Part shown: piece by piece, positions 10,262 through 20,015 of the stretch | Numbering within the stretch: position 1 is the stretch's first letter | Layout of the letters: each line of letters begins with the position of its first letter | Assembly: GCA_905221605.1 (NCBI GenBank) | Contig: CAJNDS010000680.1 | Span: 499,204 to 563,203, forward strand | Source: Symbiodinium natans | Lineage: Eukaryota; Sar; Dinophyceae; Suessiales; Symbiodiniaceae | Length of the DNA: 64,000 bases | Direction of reading: 5' to 3' | Notes under the pieces: generated by a model | What the model saw: only the letters and a program-made list of their open reading frames with translations | Databases searched by the model: none | Told to the model about the DNA's origin: nothing | Translations under genes and position numbers: made by a program

Positions 10262-11746
10262 TCCTGTGCTTGCTTCGGGAAGAAGACCATCGCATCATCG
10301 CAAGCAAGTGACTTCACTGCAAGGCTCACACAACGTGGGCTGCACAGTGGCTGGTTTTTTCAATTAATGTCCAAAGTACTGTGGTTTGACCTTTGCCAAT
10401 CCGAGAGCCAAATACAAGCACGGATGCGGACATACCTGCTCGTTCTCACCAAAGCCCTCCGGGGCTGGTGTACAGTAGCCTAACCCAGCTTCACAGTCTT
10501 TGCATCCGCAGGTCATGTATGGGGCTTCTACTCGTCTGGGCTCATATGCGCAATGCAGAGGCTCCCTTCGAGACGTGCTCCTCGGAGTGTGATGGCTTCT
10601 TAAGATTTTCGGTATTTCGTTGAAGTGGCTCCATGGCACATGGCCATTGAAATAAAGCTTGCCCCGTGAACTTGAATACTATTGCATCCTACTATCCTGC
10701 TCCATTCTTAGGACCTGCTGCTGCGTGCTGGTCTGGGTGGTATCTTCACTCTCTTCAGCAGCCAGCACCTTCCAGATCAGTCCACCAACTGCGAAGCAAT
10801 CCGACATCCCTGCGGACTAAATCATACGTGAAGGGCCAGTTCTAAGATCTTCATCAAGCATCATCAAGCAACTCTTAAAGCAAATGCTGCAAGACAAGTC
10901 ATGAGACAGCGTGCCGGTCATGAAAAGGCGCCTGTCCGACTGCAGCCACCTCCAGGAAATTCCAGGCTAAATGAAACTAAAATGAAATGTAAAATCTGCT
11001 TGGAGGCTTAGCTTAGCTTCCCTACACGTCCCTGCGCACCACGCTGTGCCACATTATGCCCCAATTGCCGAATTAACTCTACGACTGAACTCTGCAAGGA
11101 CCACTTCCCCTCAAAGTAGCTCAAGAGGCATTGTGCATTCGCAAATCCCTGCTGGGTTCCTTTCCCCCGAGCCTCAGCAGCAAGTTCAGAGAATCCGTGC
11201 GAGGTCCCCGGTTGCTGGCACAGGGCATCGTGTGTGATCACTTTGGACGTATACTCCCCAACAGGCATGAGCACAGTGCCTCTGGATCAAGTCAAAGCTC
11301 ACCTGCACCCCCTTCAGCACCGGCATCTTGGTCGCGGGACATCATAAACTGGATGGGCTTACTGCGATCAGCATCGAAGGCGCAAAGCCTGCAAGGGCCA
11401 CATACCTACATCACTTCTGCCAAGTCGCCTCTCGATCATCACTGCCTTGAAAGGACTTGGGCAGCGCTTGGCGAGGAAAGAAGATGTCCTGACGTGTGGA
11501 CTCTGACAACGAGAGATCTGCCGTCATGACTGCACATGACAGTGGAGGACGAGAACAACCGCAGAAGCACGTGCCAGCAGACTCCAGTACGCGTCGAATG
11601 CCAATCGGCAAGTTCTAGACACCCACAAAGCACCGAAAAACACTACGTCACATGCTGTAATGGAGATCGATGGCACACCTCTGGGTGATGCTCGCAGCGG
11701 ATGAACCCGTAACCTTTGATCGCGTCGTAGTCGCGAATGACACCCA
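10262..11746 (-). CDS. Cold-shock-domain protein (module H), partial
   Basis: Exon 11679-11746 encodes GVIRDYDAIKGYGFIRCE followed by HHPE, that is CSD strand 1 plus the RNP1 motif KGYGFI. Exon 11446-11488 follows in phase and encodes DIFFPRQALPKSFQ, the RNP2 strand. Acceptors are CAG, with GT and GC donors. A frame at about 11280-11340 (PIQFMMSRDQDAG) sits where strand 4 is expected. Further downstream on the same strand are a Cys-rich exon at 10438-10555 (APYMTCGCKDCEAGLGYC) and another RNP2-like stretch at 10265-10300 (AMVFFPKQAQ), so a second module may follow. CSDs are OB-fold RNA-binding domains; in dinoflagellates such proteins have been suggested to act in RNA metabolism. Start, stop and 3' half are unresolved. 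Confidence 0.6.
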
Positions 11747-12029
11747 CTGGGAACGTCCTTGGAAACGTCACACTGCGCACGATGCCATCTCATGTGTCAG
11801 CATCAATACGCTTTATGCGGGCAAGCCCTTTGCTCCTAGCCCATATCCCACCCCCAGCGGAAATTTTGCATGCAGCTTGAGGGTTCCTACGAGGAGTATG
11901 GGGTCGAAGGACCTCCATTGGGTTTCGAGCCTGAGAAGCGTGGAGTCTCGTGGTATGAGGTTCAGGGCCCTGAACAAGTTCGCCTGACTTGCATGGGCGT
12001 TTGTTGAAGGGCTCACGCATCCTTTGACT

Positions 12030-12110
12030 CGCTGGGATGTTCCCCCTTATACTAAAGCAGTCCTTACATAGGGATTCTTAATAGGGGGCTACTCGAATCA
12101 CCCCCCCTCC
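12030..12110 (+). mobile_element. End of a GGGATGTTCCCCCTTATACTA-type inverted-repeat element
   Basis: The sequence gggatgttcccccttatact, aaagcagtccttac, atagggattct matches both ends of the element at 14.86-15.04 kb. No matching opposite end is close by, so this looks like a solo end or a longer interrupted element. Confidence 0.5.
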
Positions 12111-12519
12111 CTAAAGGCTGCACTTCGGGCTTGAGCAGCTCCGCACAGGTTGTCTGAGGCCCCCCGGCCCAGGGCCCAGTGGTATGGCGGGCTCATTGGG
12201 ATCCACCTCCTACAAAGGAGGCCAACATGGGGCTACGAATAGTGGGCCTAGCTTCTTGGGGTCCTTATTCTACAAGGATCCTACTCTTTTTTGGGTGGTC
12301 TGTACTAGGGGCCCCTTCTACCACATGGGAGATGATTGGGCCCCAGGAGAGGGCGATTTCAGAGGCATCAGCTGTTGGGAGCCCTCTCCCGCTCGGCTAC
12401 GCGAATCATCCCTCTAACACCCCCCCGCTTGTCCTCGGGAGCCGCTTCGTCAACACGAGACTCCTAAGACACAGAGGACGCAATGTCGGAAGCGACAGCC
12501 ATATGCTCCCCTCTGGGAG

Positions 12520-14774
12520 TGCTGCCTCGACTTCGTCCGGGAAGTCATCTTCAGGGATGTCCTCCTTGAGGTGATGAAACTCAACGCACACGTTGAAAGG
12601 TGCGAGACTGCGAGATAGGGAGAGAGAGAGAGAGAGCTTCGATGCAAAAAGGCAAACAGACAACAGCAATTGGCGCCTCTCGCGGTTGCTCTCTGACCTG
12701 TCCAAGCCGCCGCGCTTTCAAAAAGCGCTCCGCATCGCAAATTGTGCCTCTGAATCTGAGATCCTCCCTAAACCCCAACCCTAAACCCTATACCCTAAAC
12801 CTTTAACCCTAAACCCTAAACCCTAACCCTAAACCCCTTGTCATCGCTCATGTCAGCTACTCGGCACCTCCAAGTCCTCCGGCGGCTCCTGAGGGTGCCC
12901 AGGCGAGAGTTCGCAGGTGCCGCAGACTTCCTCTCTTCCTAGATACACAAGTATACATACGCTGACTATCAGTATGCAGGTATTATGATGTATGTATGTA
13001 TGTATGGTGTATATATGTACAGTGTGTATGTTCAGATATATATATATATATACACATATACATATACATACACACATAGATATAGATATAGATACAGGTA
13101 TAGATATAGATATAGGTATAGATATAGATCTAGATACAGATCTAGATATAGATATAGATATAGATATAGATTTTGGTATAGATATAGATATAGATATAGA
13201 CATAGATATAGATATAGACATAGACATAGACATAGATATAGATATAGATATATATATACACATATATATATATATACATATATATGTTCATAGTACTTGT
13301 TTTTGGTACCTGGCCTCGGGTGCCTCGATGCGCTGAGGGTGGTCGTTTGGCAGCTCGACTCGCTGGCGGCCACCTCACGCTTCTAGACTTAGACTTCCGA
13401 GCGGGGTCTTGGGGTTTTGGGGGGTTGGTTGCAGTCCTGGGGGGTTCTGGGGGGTTCTGGGCTTCTGGGGGGTTCTGGGGGGTTCTGGGGGGTTCTGGCG
13501 GGTTCTGGGGGGTTCTGGGGGTTCTGGGGGGTTCTGGGGGGGTTCGTTCTGGGGTTCTGGGGTTCTGGGGCTTTGGGGGCCTTTCTTGCAAATCGCGCCT
13601 TCCTCCGTGACGATGTCGAAGTGCTTCTGAATCTTGCGCTTCTTCACCTGCACATACAAGGGATTCGCAGACTTTGCCAGAACGATGCATTTGCAAGCTC
13701 GCGCGTGGGCCCTTTTGGATGTACCCTAAATGATCAGGGGTGTACTAGAATACAGCGGACCTGAAGTTTAGGTGAAACCCCACGAGCACATCGCGGGCTT
13801 CATTCACTGCAGGCGTGTCTTGCTAAGGGTGAGGCACGCGGAAATCGGTTCGTGAACTTTCCATAGTCCTGACCTGCCATGGGCGATGGACGTCTCCTCA
13901 CCGGGTGCCCCTTCAGAGAGGCCCTAACGAAGATGACCCCACAGAACTTTTGGGCAGTTCTAAGTAACAAAGGGTCAAAGCACCGTAAGATGATCCCCAG
14001 TTAGAACTCGAGCTACCCTACGTAAAGGTGCAGCTATGGTGAGTAGCCGCGAACCTCCCAGCAACATTCCCGAACATGTCTTGGCCTACGTGAGAAATAC
14101 ACGAAAAAGCCCACGCGCCGCCGAGGGAGAGCAGGTCCGGGGCGCGAGCCGTTGCCACACTCCGCCAAGTAGTCCGTCATCTCCTGAACGACATCCTCCT
14201 CAAGCTCAGACCTGACCATCACCAGCAAGAACAGTGGTGCAGAACCCGTGCCCCTAGTCTCATGTTCCGACATGACAGCTGTATCCAGCTGTAGAGTACA
14301 GGTCAACTCTGGCGGTAGTGGCAAACACGAGATGCACCGAGCTGCTGGACCTTGCTGAACCTATCTCTCTTGGTCAGTGAAATGACTCCCTGCTCCCCCC
14401 TAAACCCTAAACCCTAAACCCTAAACCCTAAACCCTAAGCCCTGAACCCGAAACCCTAAACCCTACAGTAGTCCCTAAGCCTCCCGTCGTAAGGGCGTGG
14501 CAGCTCTGCAGGCTCAGCACCTGCAAAACAATCCCGAGGGTCACATGCGAGTCCACTTCAGGTCACCAGGGTCATCCTACAAGCTGCCACAGTGACCCTG
14601 TTTAGGGTTTAGGGTTTAGGGTTTAGGGTTCAGGGTTTAGGGTTTGGGGTTTAGGGTTTAGGGTTTAGGGTTTAGGGTTTCCTAAGCGGCACCTTTGGAG
14701 GGCGCGCTGTCCCCATCGGGGAACAGCCGCGTCATTTGCTGGGCTCGCAGCTTGCCATCTGTCATGATCTTCAC
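12520..14774 (-). CDS. Partial cold-shock-domain gene and associated unidentified exons
   Basis: Exon 14693-14774 is flanked by CTGCAG acceptor and GT donor and encodes [18 protein letters not shown] then PDGDSAPSK. It matches the C-terminal CSD strand VKKMPDGKLRA of the module at 19.4 kb. Downstream on the same strand come protein-like exons of unknown fit: about 14145-14213 ([19 protein letters not shown], reminiscent of the RSELPPEL segment of other modules), 13586-13647 ([20 protein letters not shown]), 12862-12925 ([20 protein letters not shown]) and 12520-12576 ([19 protein letters not shown]). I treat them as one gene only because strand and spacing fit. The N-terminal RNP1/RNP2 exons expected between 14.8 and 15.6 kb were not found, so a truncated copy is possible. 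Long microsatellites fill the introns. Confidence 0.4.
12769..12836 (-). repeat. Interstitial telomere repeat (CCCTAAA)n
   Basis: About nine CCCTAAA-type units with CCCTATA and CCTTTAA variants. Confidence 0.93.
12985..13290. repeat. (TATAGA)n / (TATA)n microsatellite
   Basis: About 300 bases of tatagatatagatatag hexamers flanked by (TA)n. It produces spurious Tyr/Arg, Asp/Ile and Tyr/Leu open frames on both strands. Confidence 0.97.
13411..13578 (+). repeat. G-rich minisatellite, unit GGGGGGTTCT
   Basis: More than a dozen copies of a 9-12 base unit (ggggggttctg, ggggttctg) with strong strand bias. The opposite strand gives Pro-rich open frames that are probably not coding. Confidence 0.95.
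14398..14466 (-). repeat. Interstitial telomere repeat (CCCTAAA)n
   Basis: About ten units with CCCTAAG, CCCTGAA and CCCGAAA variants. Confidence 0.94.
14598..14682 (+). repeat. Interstitial telomere repeat (TTTAGGG)n
   Basis: About twelve TTTAGGG units, opposite in orientation to the block 130 bases to the left. Confidence 0.95.
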
Positions 14775-14784
14775 CTGCAGACTA

Positions 14785-14857
14785 GGGTTAAACTTAGGGT
14801 TGAGGGTTTAGGGTTGAGGGTTTAGGGTTGAGGGTTTTGGGTTTAGGGTTTAGGGGT
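14785..14857 (+). repeat. Telomere-like repeat alternating TTTAGGG and TTGAGGG
   Basis: Alternating gtttaggg and gttgaggg units, directly abutting the inverted-repeat element at 14.86 kb. Confidence 0.9.
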
Positions 14858-15037
14858 GGGATGTTCCCCCCCATATACTCTAAGAGCCCTTACTAGGGAT
14901 TCCAGTACCCCAGATTGGAACCCCTCTTGCAGACACTGGGAGGTCCCCCCCCAAAAACTCTAACAGCCCTTACTAGGGATTCGAGTACCCCAGATTAGAA
15001 TCCCTATTCAGGACTGCTAGTATAAGGGTGAACATCC
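14858..15037. mobile_element. MITE-like element with ~40 bp inverted ends and internal direct repeat
   Basis: The left end gggatgttcccccccatata, then ctctaagagcccttactagg, is mirrored at the right end by aatccctattcaggactgct then agtataagggtgaacatccc. Between them a unit of about 45 bases (ccttactagggattc through accccagatt) occurs twice in direct orientation. There is no open frame that could encode a transposase. The left flank is telomere repeat. Confidence 0.65.
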
Positions 15038-15131
15038 CCAATGCAGACACAGAAGCAGAGACGCCAAAAGCAGTGGCAAATGAAGCTCCTGGGCTGCCCG
15101 GTTGTAGGATAGAATCCCCTTGAAGGGACCC

Positions 15132-15163
15132 CGAAACCCTAAACCCTAAACCCTAAACCTTAA
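15132..15163 (-). repeat. Short telomere-like block
   Basis: Four CCCTAAA units, the last diverged to CCTTAAA. Confidence 0.85.
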
Positions 15164-15496
15164 AAGGGTATCCCTACTTTCGGAAACAGCCACGTTCATC
15201 CTCCCTGGGCTTTTGCCAACATGCGTTCCTAGGGCCAAAGGGGAGCGCGAGCAGACTTTTGAAGCGAACCACGAAGCGAGGCTCTGCACTATGACCATGT
15301 CTGGTCACTTCCTTCTTCCCAAAGCAAGCAGCTCTGAGTACAAACAAAAGGCCACTACCAGGTTATCTGGGACGCCCTACGTCGCTTGCGCCTACACTGC
15401 GCGGCTTCACAGGAGAGCTGAGAGCTTCGGTAAGTCAAAGCGGAACTGACTTGTGCAATCTGCGTTTCAAAGTGCCCCGTGGAGCTAGATGGTGAT

Positions 15497-15603
15497 TTCC
15501 GAAAATAGGGGTACCCCTTATATATATATATATATATACCCCGAAATACTATATAATCCTTTTAAAGGAACCCAAAAAGGGTACCCCTATTTTCGGAAAC
15601 CCC
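15497..15603. mobile_element. MITE-like element with near-perfect 23 bp inverted repeats
   Basis: Left end tttccgaaaataggggtacc is the reverse complement of right end ggtacccctattttcggaaa. The 60-base centre is (TA)n plus an AT-rich linker. Related sequence occurs at 6.84, 15.17, 16.45, 29.24, 59.42 and 62.59 kb. It lies just 3' of the peroxiredoxin stop codon. Confidence 0.75.
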
Positions 15604-15653
15604 CAGATAGTTGAGCCTTGAGAGCTGAAATGATCCCGGCAAGCGCCGGCGCG

Positions 15654-16896
15654 CTAGCACTTCTCCAACATTGCCTCTGCAAAGGTGGCTGAGTCAGGTA
15701 CATCGCCACCAGCCACCGTTATAGCCTCATTGCATCTCAATGCCAAAAACTCTGTGATAGGTGCCATTTAAGATTTAACCGCCGGGGCTACACACAGAGG
15801 GAAGGTTCCAGGTTCATTCGCAGAAAGTGTGGCTTTGACCTCCCAGGAGCCTTAATGACCCCGCCGTCCACCACCATCGCGAAGCGCTTGCAGCGGGGGT
15901 TTCCCAGCACCGCCATGGCCGGCGCAGCATCGAAGACCAGGTCCAGGGCTTTGGTCAGCTCCATGCGGGTGTCTCCGAGGAAGCAGATCATGGAGTCCTC
16001 CACCTTCTGATCCTTGGCCCAGCCCTCCATGACGGCTCCGTCGTTGACGCTGACCACGATGACTTCATCCACACCCTTGGCCTTCAAGTCAGCTTGCTTT
16101 GCCAAGTACCCCGGGACATGATTGTTGGAGCAAGTTGGGGTGAAAGCCCCTGGCACGCCCACCACCACTGCCTTGGTCCGGGCAGGTGGAGGACAAGCTC
16201 AAAAGGCCTCAGAATCTGCAGCCGGGTGCAGCCGTGTCGCCTTCTTCCCAGCAAGGCGCTCTGCCATGTTTACCTGAAGCTCGTTGGAATCCATCACTCT
16301 CGCTTTTTCAAGGGTGTTTCCCCCCTTTTCCTTCGAAGCTTCGGCCCACAGAGGCTTGTGGAAAAGGGTGCACAGGCCAAATTTGCCAGGAAAGGGGGGG
16401 TATCTCCCAAGACAGGGACATCTTATTCTGCACACCATCCCCCCCCTTCCCGAAATCTCAAATCCTTGTGATAGGAACCTCTCCCCCCCAAAAAAAAGAA
16501 ATGTACAAAAACAAAAAAGGCGCCCCTAGTGTTGGGAGAAACCCCCATATCCTGAGAACAACCCCCCCACGACCCCGGCACTGGCCTTTTTGGGTGGGAA
16601 GCCGATGTCCAACTCGATGGCGGGAAACTTGTCGCCCACGGCAGCAAAGCCACGAACACCTGAAGGCTCGCCAAAAAGCTGACGTGAAGATCAAAAGCGA
16701 GAATTGAAGGCTTACAGAAGACCAGCCATACTGTATGAAACACCAAACAGGGGCTCGAATTGCCATTGGTAGTATTCTTCTTCTTACTAGTACTTTTTGT
16801 TGTGACTAATATTAGTCTTATGAGCATTATGTTATTACGTGCAGAGGCGCTTGCACGAGCCATCCGCGAGACCTGCATGAGACGTGGAGCCAACAT
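15654..16896 (-). CDS. Mitochondrial type II (PRDX5-like) peroxiredoxin
   Basis: Thiol peroxidase reducing H2O2 and alkyl hydroperoxides. Five exons were placed: 16839-16896, 16586-16659, 16241-16273, about 15788-16171, and 15654-15725 ending in TAG. Phases agree at the first three junctions. Exon 1 starts at ATG (16896) and encodes MLAPRLMQVSRMARASASA, an Arg-rich, acid-free presequence typical of mitochondrial import. The mature part begins GFAAVGDKFPAIELDIGF. Exon 3 is VNMAERLAGKK; exon 4 starts AVVVGVPGAFTPTCS with the peroxidatic Cys in the TPTC motif and continues HVPGYL and VVSVND. NPRCKRFAMVVDGGVIKA and MNLEP match the C-terminal half, and the last exon ends AEAMLEKC. The VSVND segment lacks the extra Cys many plant PrxII enzymes have. 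A 30-base in-frame insert separates VIKA from MNLEP. Donors include GC. The exon 4 end is the only unclear boundary. Confidence 0.9.
16449..16550 (+). mobile_element. MITE-like element inside peroxiredoxin intron 2
   Basis: The stretch aatctcaaatccttgtgata, ggaacctctcccccc, then ggcgcccctagtgttgggag and aaaccccc matches the family at 6.84 and 15.50 kb. It sits between the second and third peroxiredoxin exons and has no coding capacity. Confidence 0.5.
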
Positions 16897-17232
16897 CGCT
16901 CACCTTGGGGCTGAAATCTAAGGCGTCCTCTCCTTTCGCGTCTCAAGTACTACATACCTCTGAAATCCCAAGAAACATACACCTGTTGTGGACAGCAGCT
17001 CCCTCTCTCCCTCTCTCTCGCTCTCCCTCTTGGCATGGTGGACCCTTCTTCGCTCGCGCTCAAGAACGAAGCTCTGGCGAAAGGTGGTCTGCCAACCCAT
17101 CTGAGTCGGCTGACGATGCAAGGGCAGCTGCCAATCAAAATCTGGGAAGATGGGTTGTTGAGACAAAGCGGCTGCAGTCCAAGCCATACGAAGAACCATT
17201 CGGTGTGCAAGTTGAAAGCGCCGAGGAGCACG

Positions 17233-19975
17233 CGCATTGAGTACGTTGAGTGCTGTAGGTTTGCTTCGCATTCCCTTTGCTACTGAGAGTGTACGAGCGA
17301 AACCCCTTACCAATTACAGGACGGATGGACGGGCACGCATGGCACGCCACACCAAACCCTATCGGTGGCCTCGAACTCCACGCGCTCTCCAACCACCTCT
17401 CAACGCACATGGGCACGCCGGCTTGAAGTTCTTGAAGAAGGAAGACGGGTATCGTGGCCCAGCCTCTTCCTTGCGCTCCGCACCGGCGAGCTCCGGCGGC
17501 AACTCTGCACGAACAAAATAGACATCCTTGCACAAGGGATTCGCTGCCACACACCTTTTAACCCTTGGTGTATTCTTGGGGTTAGCCCAGGCCTCCTCGC
17601 AGCTCTCTGATCGGACAAAGCCGAAGCCCTAGCCAAGATGAAGCAAAGGTGAAAGAAGAATCTTTGAACACTGGCCAGTCAGCTTTGTGCAAGCCTTGCC
17701 AGGCTCGAAGGTCACGATCTCGCCCACCAAGACCTGAGCTTTGGAAGAGCTTGAGCGCTTTCTCTCTCCAGCCTCCCAAGTGTCTCAGCATGCCTGCTCA
17801 CGGCAAGGCAACAACTGCGCCCGCTGAGTACCGACTCCGTACCAACTTAGTACAAGTACCGGCGTTGCTCTTGCCGACGGGGGCAGGAGAAGTGTTCATG
17901 GAGCTCGAGGAGCTCCAAAAACCGCTCAAAGAGTTGCAACAACGGTGGCGCTGCGTGCACTGCGTGCACTGCCAACGCAGGGGTAAACACTCAGCACTCG
18001 ACATCTCTCAGGGCATCACAAAGCCGCAATGCAGGGACTTGAGTGGACATGGAAAGATATGGATATGGAAGGTGCGAAGCTGCCAAATCGAAAGTTAGAA
18101 GACTTCATGCAGTTTAAGAACCGGCACCAAAGGGCTTGGAGCGAAAGGAGAAACACAAACCCAAGGCATAAGGCAACCCATGGCAATCCCCAAAATTGTC
18201 AAAAACAAACCCCAAGGCATCGAAATCCAGGCCAAAGAATCTTGCCACAGCGCGGCCTCACCGCCCTGTAGCTGAGGCCGCTCCTCTCTCCGTTCCTCCC
18301 CAGGAAGCGCACGCTTTGGGGCACGAGGCACAAAGGCGCAAGGGATGGCGCAAGGAAGCTACACGCAAAGAGAAGGCTACGCAAAGGCTGTGCACACAGC
18401 TACCAGTGTACACTGCCGGGTCAACCCACGCAGACCACCGAAGCCCAGTTTGCACAAACTTCACAACACGGCTGACATCCCCAGAGTTGCAGGAACGCTA
18501 CCAGAGCCGCTACCAGCCGCTACCAGATACATCGACAAGCCGGTGTGGAGCCCCCCCGGCGCGGTCCCTGCCGACAATTTCCAGGTTTTGTGCACGGGGC
18601 TTGCCCTGCTCTTTGGAGTATCTGCCCGCAAGCGTCGCGCAATCGAAGAGCAAGGCACAGCAAAGTGGGGCAGACATGACACCAAACAACCGAAAGCCGC
18701 TCTCTATAACGGCTGCCCACCGAAGCTCAAAAGCTCCTGGGGCGACTTGGGCCATCCTTCGAGGTTGTATTGGGGGCTCACAAACGCCAGGCGCACATCT
18801 GAAAGGAGATCTCTAGCTGCTGCAGCTCTTCGAAGGTGGCTTCGTTCAAGTCCTGGCAGGAAGGCAGAGACTAGACTTTACCCCCCCTCCCCCCCCTCCC
18901 CCCCCCCCTCCCCCCCCCTCCCCCTCAGCACCTTGGGAAGGGAGCTCCGCAAGAAGAAGACGTTGTCGCCATACTCACAGTCTGGGCCAGGCACAAAAAG
19001 TCCGGAGCAGGGGCGGAGGAGCATTTGATGCCGAGCGATGCTGAGCGATGCTTGACGCCGGGTGCCAAGCCCAGGAATCCGTATCCCTTGTCTTGGTGGT
19101 ACTTGGCCACCCTGGCTTGGCAATGTTCAAATCCAGGCTACCCCCCTCAATCTCTCAGCTGCTTGGCTCTTGGCCTTCCTCGAGTTCTCTGGCCTAGACC
19201 TGGCCAGAGAAAAGCAGGCCCCCCAAAGGGCACCCCGAGCAAAAAGGACGCGCAACTGAGACTGCGCGCCTTCTTTCCCACGGTGCAAAAAGAGCAGTTT
19301 CCTGGACACAAGGCTGAGACCCAAGAAACGTCCCCTCGCTCTCATTGCACTTGCTTGCGACTTGCAGTAGTTCTGCAGACCTTGCGCGCAGCTTCCCATC
19401 AGGCATCTTCTTGACCTCGAACTCGATGACCTTGTGGAGGACCTGGCATGGAGGAACGGCTGACGAAGAGAGGCCCGAAAGAAGCATTAAAGCAAACAAG
19501 CCTACCATGGCCATCCGGGCCATCCGTGATGTGTGCTCCCTGTTTTTGGGCCTTCTCCTTTTTGTCCTCCTCTCTCAGCTCAGGCGGAAGCTCTGACCTC
19601 TGAGCTCGAATCTTGAATCTGGTGACGGGTGACATTGGCAATCATCGTGGCATCTCGCGCCTTGGGAAGAAGACGTCGCCCTGAATGCCGTCCACTTTCA
19701 GGAAGCCGAAGCCCTGAGCAAGCGCACGTTGCAGATCTGACCGGCTGCGCCCAGGGCTTGCAACTGGAACACACTGTCCTTGCTCGGAAGTCTTTGAAGC
19801 GACAAAGCTTTATGAACATAATGCAGTTATATACTAATATAATCTATAGTATCTATAGTGCATGTAAGATACAATAAGGTCCTGTTAACCTGGCAGGCGA
19901 CGGCCTTAACAGCGTCGTAGCTCGTCACCGTGCCGACGGCAATGCGCGGTTCAGGCTGCGAGGGGCAAATCAGGT
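17233..19975 (-). CDS. Triple cold-shock-domain protein (modules D-E-F)
   Basis: Probable RNA-binding protein with three CSD modules in a row. Module D: exon 19905 to about 19970 (VGTVTSYDAVK), exon 19661-19713 (GFGFLKVDGIQGDVFFP, RNP1 and RNP2), exon about 19540-19597 (RSELPPELREEDKKEKAQ), exon 19381-19442 (VIEFEVKKMPDGKLRA). Module E: 19071-19111 (VAKYHQDKGYGFL), 18932-18981 (CEYGDNVFFLRSSLPK), 18800-18852 (DLNEATFEELQQLEISFQ), about 18569-18621 (YSKEQGKPRAQNLEIVG). Module F: 17695-17733 (VLVGEIVTFEPGK), 17593-17628 (GFGFVRSESCEE), 17484-17526 (DVYFVRAELPPELA), to about 17398 (VVGERVEFEAT) and about 17233-17274 (MRSKPTALNVLNA). Phases fit at nearly every junction; donors are GT, GC and GA. 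Start and stop codons were not fixed, and the modules could belong to more than one transcript. Confidence 0.75.
18880..18927. repeat. Poly-C/(C8T)n tract
   Basis: Runs of 6-9 C separated by single T, inside the intron between two exons of CSD module E. Confidence 0.9.
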
Positions 19976-20015
19976 AACAGTGGCAATGATGCACAAGCGA
20001 CAGCAGCTCAACAGC

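Noticed and set aside
12985-13336. Tyr/Arg- and Asp/Ile-rich frames on both strands
   Set aside because: They translate the (TATAGA)n microsatellite.
13375-13659. Pro/Glu-rich minus-strand frame resembling a proline-rich protein
   Set aside because: It is the complement of the G-rich minisatellite. Only the end at 13586-13647 looks like a real exon.
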